Shown one piece after another: positions 56,912 through 64,000 of a DNA stretch of 64,000 bases. The stretch spans positions 50,729,921 to 50,793,920 of the forward strand of contig CP092870.1 of assembly GCA_030710605.1 (NCBI GenBank), in the 5' to 3' direction. The notes beneath the pieces were generated by a model, which did not search any database, was not told the DNA's origin, and saw nothing but the letters and a program-made list of their open reading frames with translations. Within the stretch, counting starts at the first letter, position 1, and every line of letters starts with the position of its first letter. The DNA comes from Cordylochernes scorpioides (lineage: Eukaryota; Arthropoda; Arachnida; Pseudoscorpiones; Chernetidae). Position numbers and translations under genes: made by a program.

Positions 56912-57043
56912 CCGGGAGAGAGATCGAGGAGGAGTAGACGACGGGGATACACAGACGATCTAAAACAATGGACTGGACGACACAAGGAGATGAAGAGGAT
57001 GGCGGAGGAAGTATGGAGAGACCATGTGGCCCACCCTCAGTAG
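56912..57043 (+). pseudogene. LINE ORF2 C-terminal fragment
   Basis: A 43-codon frame ending RRRGYTDDLKQWTGRHKEMK and RMAEEVWRDHVAHPQ, then TAG at 57041. The block R-R-x-x-DDLxxW-TG-x-W/H is typical of the C-terminus of RTE-like non-LTR polyproteins. The upstream part is absent. Confidence 0.55.
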
Positions 57044-57505
57044 AGGAAGACATTGAAGTAGGGATATATGGAGAGACCATGTGGCCCACCCTCAGTAGAG
57101 GAAGACATTGAAGTAGGGAGATATGGAGAGACCGTGTGGTCCACCCTCAGTAGAGGAAGACACTGAAGGAGGGAGATATGGAGAGACCATGTGGTCCACC
57201 CTCAGTAGAGGAAGACATTGAAGGAGGGATATATGGAGAGACCGTGTGGCCCACCCTCAGTAGAGGAAGACATTGAAGTAGGGAGATATGGAGAGACCAT
57301 GTGGTCCACCCTCAGTAGAGGAAGACACTGAAGGAGGGAGATACGGAGAGACCATGTGGTCCACCCTCAGTAGAGGAAGACATTGAAGGAGGGAGATATG
57401 GAGAGACCATGTGGCCCACCCTCAGTAGAGGAAGATATTGAAGGAGGGAGATATGGAGAGACCATGTGGTCCACCCTCAGTAGAGGAAGACACTGAAGGA
57501 GGAGG
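57014..57505. repeat. 55-bp tandem repeat grown from the LINE stop region
   Basis: About nine units of ggagagaccatgtggcccac, cctcagtagaggaagacatt and gaagtagggagatat. The first unit includes the codons WRDHVAHPQ and the stop of the LINE fragment, so the array was amplified from that segment. Confidence 0.9.
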
Positions 57506-57809
57506 AAGGAGCAGTAGAAGTTTGTTTATTTTTAAAAGAAAATTTCGTGATTGAATGTTCATATTTAAAGAATGTCTCTACGGCCAGGAACGACAGATAA
57601 ATCTCAAATCCCAGCGGTGACGACCAAATAATTAAACCTGACATTTGGATTCGAGAACAAATTATAAGGAACGGGGGTTCCACGCCCCAGTTGGTCACGC
57701 ACTCTTGGCGAGAGCACAATCTGTCATGGAAGGAAGCATTTACTCCACATTTTATTCACTTTTTATCTCAACACCTCATTTTCTTGGACACTTCTCGATA
57801 TTTAGAAAA

Positions 57810-57975
57810 ATCGAAACTATTATAGACGCGTATGATTCTTTTAAAAATTAAACAATTTATACTGCCCTTATTGCAATGGAAAAATATATGGAAAAGCCTG
57901 GTTCGTCAGTGGTGAACCCTCCCAGTGGTTTTGCCAGTTTTATCTACCATACTGCAGTTATATTTCATTTTTCAA
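57810..57975. mobile_element. Family P MITE, copy 6
   Basis: tattatagacgcgtatgatt, actgcccttattgcaatgga, gcctggttcgtcagtggtga and ctcccagtggttttgccagt. The right arm is replaced by other sequence. Confidence 0.6.
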
Positions 57976-58223
57976 TTTTCCCTTTATAATGATTCCGATG
58001 TTAGACTCATGTAATGGGTATTTTAGATGAACTATGGACATAAGCTTTGAGGACAGTAGAATTACATACAATTATGGCGAGATAATGCATCATAATATAA
58101 CTTCTCGATATTGTGGTTTCTATGTTAGATTATTATTTCATAAAATCAAAAAGAAATCTAGAATGAAGTTTATTTAACTAATATTTGGCGTGTATAGTTA
58201 GCTGGTAACTATACCTCTAGTTG

Positions 58224-58256
58224 TCCTGTTTAAGGACATGTTATTCCGAAAGCTAA
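58224..58256 (+). ncRNA. Degenerate F4 core
   Basis: CTGTTTA (58226-58232), GGA...TCC stem, GAAA (58248-58251), GCTAATG. Less conserved than other F4 copies. Confidence 0.3.
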
Positions 58257-58289
58257 TGAAATAGTTTTATTCTTTCTTATCTCTGAAAT

Positions 58290-58820
58290 AGAATGCGTCT
58301 GCCTTTATTATTTGAGACTGGGAGCACTACTCAGTACCATGCTACTGACTTAGCTTCAATATGAAATGGCCATCTCTGACATGAGGAACAAACACAATGT
58401 GCAACCGCTCCTAACATGGAGTACAGACTTCTGTATCCCTGGAGACCTTACAGGGTACTATCAGCATGGCCAGCTGAGCCCAAGTTGTTTAGTGAGATTG
58501 TTACTGCTCCCCCTCCTCTGACATGAGAAACAGACACCATGTACAGCCACTCCATACAGACTCCTGTATCCCTGGAGACCTTACAGGGTACTATCAGCAT
58601 GGCCAGCTGAGCCCAGGTTTTTTAGTGAGCTTGTTACTGCTTCCCCTCCTCTGACATGAGGAACAGACACCATGTACAGCCACTCCTAATATGAAGTACC
58701 TCCTGTATCCCTGGAGCCCTTACATTAGCATGGCCAGCTGAGCCCAGGTTTTTAGTGAGCCTGTTACTACTCCCCTCCTCCTTTTTCATCCGGGCTTGGG
58801 ACCAGCAAAGGTGGAGTTTA
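58290..58820 (+). repeat. Dispersed ~280-bp repeat with two extra tandem units
   Basis: Three successive units share tatccctggag, catggccagctgagccca and ttactgctccccctcctctg, with deletions in the later ones. Inverted relative to 53061-53350. Confidence 0.75.
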
Positions 58821-59159
58821 ACGAAATAGTAAAAGAAACACAACCCTGTATTTATTGTTGATTTTATTATATTATAAGTCGAGATGAACGTGTATTGTAA
58901 ATCATCATTATTATATGCCTGAATATAAAGACATACGCTATTTTTACATGGAATTTGAAACCAAATTAACTTCGGATTAACCGGGAAGACAGTACCAAGA
59001 AGACGAGGAGAATCCTTCTTGTAGCGGACAATGAAGACAAGTCCATATACTGTATATAGTTACTGATCCCCTTAAGACCCTTTGTTATTGAATTTATATA
59101 AGGCGTGGATTATTATTGAATGAGACTATATCTTAAATGCACAAAAAATTATTACAAAG

Positions 59160-59465
59160 CAATAACGCGCCATCTATACATATAAAATGAAAGGAATTAA
59201 TAGCACGTATGTTTCTTTTATACATAATACAAACTTCTACTGTCCTTACTGCAATGAAAAAATATATTGGGAGGGCTTGGTTTATCAGTAGTGAACCCTT
59301 CTAGCGGTTTCGTCAATTTAATCCACAAGACCGCTTCTCAGAGCTCTAATACTGTATTGGACGATTCTGCTTATATACGTAGCACTGAAGGGTGGAATCT
59401 CAGAAATTATTTTCAAGAAAACTATGGACATAAGCTTTTAGGACAGTAGAAACTCAAAAGATTAT
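59160..59465. mobile_element. Family P MITE, copy 7
   Basis: caataacgcgccatctata, actgtccttactgcaatgaa, gggagggcttggtttatcag, then aaactatggacataagcttt and aggacagtag at the right. It shows the outer and inner parts in one piece. Confidence 0.65.
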
Positions 59466-59664
59466 ATTTATTAAATATTATTTATTTACAAAACAAAGGA
59501 AGAGATATTTAACACTTATTTTCTTTTATATATGCTTAAAGTTGAAGAAATATAATAAATAAAATGGACAGTTCTTTTAAAAAGGCTTCAAGACAATTCT
59601 AGAAGAAGAAAATTCTAATAATAAAAAAAACAACTTCTGGTCAAAAAATAATAATTATATAATC

Positions 59665-60074
59665 ACACACACAAAGCCTTTATTAGGAACTTGCCCCATA
59701 CACATTCTCACAATTGGATAAGGTAATAATCATCTTGTGTTATTTACATAGAAATTGAACTGGCTTTACTCTTCGTCTCAAAGTTATTCACTTGTTGACT
59801 GGTCCTTACATAATGATGATCTAAAGAAATTGTAGTAAGCTATTGCATTAGATTTGTTTGCTGATATTTTTGAAAGCAATACGTAGGGTGAAGTGTTGGT
59901 CCATTTAATTTGTTGATATAGGGCCTTCCTCTCTGCATCAAGGGCTGTACAATCAAGCAGGTAATGGGGGAGTTCTTCAGTAATTTCTTTGTCACACAGT
60001 GTACATATTAAGTTTTTGGCCTCAAAAGTCAGAACGTGTTTTAATTTATAAAATCTAAATCTATTTATATTCAA
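59665..60074 (-). pseudogene. LINE 3' end with ORF2 C-terminal zinc motif, copy 2
   Basis: An open frame from 60074 to 59784 reads FEAKNLICTLCDKEITEELP and HYLLDCTALDAERKAL. The motif is CX2C...HX4C. The 3' region and an acacac tail follow to 59665. Upstream coding is truncated. It is close in sequence to 44681-45062. Confidence 0.65.
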
Positions 60075-60344
60075 ATATCGTTTATCACCCTTGTAATAAA
60101 GTACATCGCACTAAGCTGTATTCACACCCAACCCAAAATGTTTTCCTAGAAACCTTGTACGCAAATAACGACAACTGGAAAACCTCGTAACACTACTGTC
60201 GATAAACCGTGGCATCGTGTTGAATCTACATGGGAATATCTACCTGTACATAGCATCCAATCTCTGTTTAACTCAATGCCCTAACATATAAGTGTTGTTA
60301 TTGCTGTCACACACAGAGATCTTTTTTTCTAGATACTAATATCG

Positions 60345-60810
60345 ATCAAACCTCCCTTTGAAAATTAAACGATTTATAGCGCGTCAAAGGATTCTATGGC
60401 TACTTTTCCGCGAGGATATCACAGGATTTTGGAACAGCGACCCTTCAAATTGCTACTTCTGCAATGTTGGCATCCAAGACAATTTGTTTCATTATATATT
60501 CCATTGCCCATTCCTACATGAAAATAGACTGGAAATTCGCGAAATTTCGGGGCTTACTCACTTCAATGAACAACATGTATATAAAATCTTTACTACTCTC
60601 CTGCTGGATAAAACATTTGTTTATAAATATTTTAAATTTTTCAAGGCGATTGATAAAATGAGAGAAGAAGTGCTCAACTCCACAGACAACGGCTGATTGC
60701 TCCCCCTCCCCTCTAAATTCCTCCTCACTCATGTACATATATAACCTTTTAGGGGAATTTCCTTGTAAGACAATATTGTCTTAATAAAGGTTTTTGTTAT
60801 TGTTGTTGTT
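60345..60810 (+). mobile_element. 5'-truncated LINE with 13-bp target duplication
   Basis: gatactaatatcg occurs at 60332-60344 and 60811-60823 and exactly brackets 466 bp. A frame of 112 codons (60358-60696) ends in the LINE zinc motif (CYFCNVGIQDNLFHYIFHCP). The 3' end is cttaataaaggtttttgtta followed by a (TTG)n tail. It differs from the LINE at 59665. The perfect duplication suggests a recent insertion. Confidence 0.85.
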
Positions 60811-60959
60811 GATACTAATATCGCAAGATCCATATCTCCATATTCATTGAAAAAGTAGTCATTTGTTATCCTCAGTGAAATGTATTTGTCAAATTGTTAT
60901 TATTTTGAAGAAGGAACAAAAGTTAACGGCGACGTGTTTCTTAATGCTGTAAATTCGGC

Positions 60960-60991
60960 AAGCTTTCGGACTTTGACGTCCTTCGACAGGC
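60960..60991 (-). ncRNA. Hammerhead-like core, F4
   Basis: Minus strand: CTGTCGA, A, GGAC, GTCAAA, GTCC, GAAA, GCTT, GCC. Variant A6U; stem I GC/GC plus weak pairs. Confidence 0.45.
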
Positions 60992-61198
60992 AACTTTCCA
61001 AGAAACTGAAAGATAATATTTATATACAGGTAAATATTTACATAATTAGAATTTATGTTCCGCCGTTAACTTTTGTTCCTTCTTAAGTTCTAATTATGTA
61101 AATATTTACCTGTATATAAATATTATCTTTCAGTTTCTTGGAAAGTTGCCTGTCTAGGAACATCAAAGTCCGAAATCTTGCCGAATTTACAGCATTAA

Positions 61199-61398
61199 AG
61201 AGGAGTAGACCTCTTTAAAAATCCTGACTTCAACTGACCCAGTTGATAGACCTCAGTCACCAAAGTGTGCCTGGATCATGGTGCCATGATCAACGAAAGC
61301 TGCACCCCTACACCCCATTCAATGAGATCAACAGCTGGAGGAGCATGAACTCATGGAATTCATGTAATCTTTACACAAGGGAATAAGAAACAACAACA
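61199..61398 (+). mobile_element. Short non-LTR retroposon with 10-bp target duplication
   Basis: Flanked by acagcattaa (61189-61198 and 61399-61408) and ending gaaacaacaacaac. The body starts agaggagtagacctctttaa. No coding region is recognised; its phrase taaaaatcctga-ttca-ctg recalls the repeat at 53061. Confidence 0.7.
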
Positions 61399-61616
61399 AC
61401 AGCATTAATAAAAGAAACACGTCACCGTTAACTTTTGTTCCTTCTTCAAGATGATGTCAGGCGATTCCTTCCCTTGTAATATTATTCTATTATTTGAATT
61501 TCTTACTCATGTAGTAATTTTGGTAATCAGTAGTGTTATAAATTTAATGATAAATTTATAAATGGATGTATTTTTTATTATCTATAATTAATTATAATCA
61601 TTACGGACTGAAAAAT

Positions 61617-61855
61617 ATGTCCATGGTAGCCTAGTAGACATGGCATCTGCTCGGTAAGCGGAACACTGTGAGTTCGATTCCCATCCCTAGACACTTTTAT
61701 TTTTCCGTTTATCTTCACTCTTCACAATTCATCTTTTCATACTTCATCCCTAAGAAAATAAATAATCGTTATTTCTCTTTAAAATAAATTTCTATTTTTC
61801 GTTCAAAAGAAACACATACGGGATAATTTTCAAATGTCGTTCTACAAATGAATGT
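61617..61855 (+). mobile_element. SINE 2, full length
   Basis: Head gtagcctagtagacatggca, B-box agttcgattccc, body and tail as in the copy at 45733. Not a functional tRNA gene because no 3' acceptor stem pairs. Confidence 0.75.
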
Positions 61856-61859
61856 CTGT

Positions 61860-62265
61860 TATCTCTATACTCTATTAACAAAGAAATACGTTACAAGAAG
61901 GTTTGAAAGAGAGTAGAATTTATAATAAGCTATATAAAATTTAATTTGAAAATCTCATTAAGAAAGTTACTGAATTTAAAGAACATATTGCAATGACTCT
62001 AGGTTATAAGTATCTTCAGCAATTTCGTGGCTTAGCTATACAGCATTAAGAATGGTGTCAAGTATTTAGAAATATTTATAATAAAAATAAAGATGTTCTC
62101 TCAATGATGAAAATAGAAGGAGCCTTTTTGATGTGTTTCTTTAGTTATAAATTTATTAGTTGAGATATTAGGAGTTTCCTTCACGATTTGTGCTCTGCTG
62201 TCTAAAATATTCCCGGTTTCTTATTGTGTATGCAATTGTTGGTAGTTTGAATTTGATTTGGCACG
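61860..62265. other. AT-rich spacer
   Basis: No recognised feature before the minisatellite. Confidence 0.5.
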
Positions 62266-62267
62266 GA

Positions 62268-63135
62268 CTCTCTAGTTGTACCAGGAATACCTTCACAAGG
62301 ACTCTCTAGTTGTACCAGGAATACCTTCACAAGGACTCTCTAGTTGTACCAGCAATACCTTCACAAGGACTCTCTAGTTGTACCAGGAATACCTTCACAA
62401 GGACTCTCTAGTTGTACCAGGAATACCTTCACAAGGACTCTCTAGTTGTACCAGGAATACCTTCACACGGTCTCTCTGGTAGTACCCGGAATACCTTCAC
62501 ACGGACTCTCTTGTTGCACCAGGAATACCTTCACACGGACTCTCTGGTTGTACCAGGAATACCTTCACACGGACTCTCTGGTTGTACCAGGAATACCTTC
62601 ACAAGGACTCTCTAGTTGTACCAGGAATATCTTCACACGGAATCTCTGGTTGTACCAGGAATACCTTCACACGGTCTCTCTAGTTATACCAGGAATACCT
62701 TCACAAGGACACTCTAGTTGTACCAGGAATACCTCCACAAGGACTCTCTAGTTGTACCAGGAATACCTTCACAAGGACTCTCTAGTTGTACCAGGAATAC
62801 CTTCACAAGGACTCTCTATTTGTACCAGGAATACCTTCACAAGGACTCTCTATTTGTACCAGGAATACCTTCACAAGGACTCTCTAGTTGTACCAGGAAT
62901 ACCTTCACACGGAATCTCTGGTTGTACCAGGAATACCTTCACACGGTCTCTCTGGTAGTACCCGGAATACCTTCACACGGACTCTCTGGTTGCACCAGGA
63001 ATACCTTCACAAGGACTCTCTTGTTGTACCAGGTATACCTTCACAAGGACTCTCTAGTTGTACCAGGAATACCTTCACACGGAATCTCTAGTTGTACCAG
63101 GAATACCTTCACACGGAATCTCTGATTGTACCAAG
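62268..63135. repeat. 34-bp minisatellite, about 25 units
   Basis: The unit is accaggaataccttcacaa plus ggactctctagttgt. Variants (acgg for aagg, ctggt for ctagt) alternate in blocks, so multi-unit duplications occurred. Because 34 is one more than a multiple of three, one frame passes through all phases and yields a 34-residue repeat peptide. I do not think it is a gene. It ends exactly at the gypsy RT fragment. Confidence 0.9.
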
Positions 63136-64000
63136 TTAGTTACTGTAACCAGTCAGTTATGGATAGAATATTGGCGGGAATTAATGGGGTTATTTGTTAC
63201 ATTGACGATGTACTCGTATCCACGGCGTCAGTGGAGGAACATATGGCAGTATTAAAAACTATTTTTGTTCGGTTGCAGAAGCACAACATAAAATTAAAAA
63301 GGGAAAAATGTGAATTTCTGCGAAGAGAAATACAGTATTTGGGACATCTCATCAAAGAAGATGGTATTCGGCCTTTAGAGGACAAGATACAAGGGCTACA
63401 GAAAGCCAAAAGCCCGACAAATGTCTCGGAATTGAGATCTTTTCTGGGATTGGTGAACTACTATGGAAAGTTTATTCTGAATTTGCCAGAGCTGTTGGAG
63501 CCACTTCACAAGCTGCTGAAAAAGAATAGTTATTGGAAGTGGACAGGGGAGTGTGAGGAGGCGATCTCGGAGTGTAAAAGGAGAATTACCTCCGAGAAAG
63601 TGTTGGTGCCATATGATGCCACGTTACCTTTATCTTTGGCAACGGACGCATCTCAGATTGGAGTGGGGGCGGTGCTGTCCCATGTTATCGAGGGCCAAGA
63701 GAAACCAATCATGTTTGCCTCACGAACACTTTCCGGGGCCGAACGTAATTATTCACAAATAGAAAGAGAAGCTCTAGCAATAATATATGGTGTGACTAAG
63801 TTCCACCAGTTTATCTATGGAAGACAATTTACCCTGATTACAGATCATAAACCCCTGGTGTCTATTTTGGGGCCGAGAGCAGGGATTCCCACTTTGTCTA
63901 CTTCAAGATTGCAGAGATGGGGACTGACTTTGGCGGCTTATACATATGAAATTAAATTCCGAAGAACTCAAGATCATGGAAACGCAGACCTTCTCTCACG
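63126..64000 (+). pseudogene. Gypsy pol fragment: RT palm to RNase H, runs off the window
   Basis: The frame is open from 63126 to the right edge. It contains VMDRILAGINGVICYIDDVL (RT catalytic block with YIDD), FLRREIQYLGHLIKEDGIRP, the RT thumb LRSFLGLVNYYGKFI, then the RNase H block TDASQIGVGAVLSHV and SQIEREALAIIYGVTKFHQF, ending in HGNADLLSR. This is the order of K02A2.6-type Ty3/gypsy elements. The RT fingers and early palm are missing and replaced by the minisatellite. No stop occurs in 290 codons, so the copy is young or under constraint. Confidence 0.85.

Larger units (their letters stand above)
60890..61455. mobile_element. Family F4 palindrome with inserted retroposon
   Basis: Arms around a centre near 61085 contain gaaggaacaaaagttaacgg, the F4 core (60960-60991 minus, and a degraded one at 61150-61180 plus) and tacaggtaaatatttacata. 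A 200-bp sequence (61199-61398) with a (caa)n tail interrupts the right arm between two copies of acagcattaa. Confidence 0.7.

Noticed and set aside
62268-63135. CRISPR array or repeat-protein gene
   Set aside because: Units follow each other without spacers, so it is not CRISPR. The long frames result from a 34-bp period passing through all three phases.

Overview
This is a eukaryotic, repeat-saturated, AT-rich stretch of an animal genome. I recognise no single-copy host gene. Introns, operons, Shine-Dalgarno sites and bacterial genes are not in evidence. An invertebrate is suggested by tRNA-derived SINEs, mariner, hAT, copia and gypsy elements, Penelope-like foldback repeats, and a decayed copy of a multicopy protein family I associate mainly with arthropods and cnidarians. 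I would guess an arthropod, but the sequence does not settle the phylum.

Layout. 0-13 kb: a 65-bp satellite, small mariner MITEs, a tiny LTR element (TRIM), SINE 1 copies, non-LTR gag fragments, a broken arthropod-type pseudogene, a foldback element, then 120-bp and 165-bp satellite blocks. 13-19.4 kb: a block of LTR elements, with one inverted LTR and two non-autonomous elements A and B in tandem, separated by short TA tracts. 19.7-25.5 kb: minus-strand gypsy-type element E with 783-bp, nearly identical LTRs but a mostly eroded pol. 25.6-31.6 kb: a copia element with 5-bp target duplication and a Met-initiator-type primer site, interrupted in its protease by a dead mariner. 31.8-33.1 and 42.9-44.2 kb: two arrays of one ~118-bp unit. 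34-35 kb: a SINE mosaic carrying a hAT MITE with an 8-bp target duplication. 35.3-37.7 kb: inverted LTRs of family C. 37.7-41.8 kb: a minus-strand gag-only LTR element D with an intact 541-codon gag. 44.7-62 kb: SINEs, LINE ends, foldback elements and satellites. 62.3-63.1 kb: a 34-bp minisatellite that abuts a gypsy RT/RNase H frame running off the right edge.

The most interesting feature is recurrent. At least five sub-families of short inverted-repeat elements (F1-F5) carry hammerhead-ribozyme-like cores: CTGANGA, a stem II hairpin, GAAA, a minimal stem III, and a stem I that brackets the core. Stems I and II vary in a compensatory way between copies. One element is truncated exactly where the ribozyme would cleave. 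This fits Penelope-like retroelements or their non-autonomous derivatives. A second theme is that unrelated LTR families share a post-LTR motif, AGTCGACAGGAT, and sit in (TA)n tracts.
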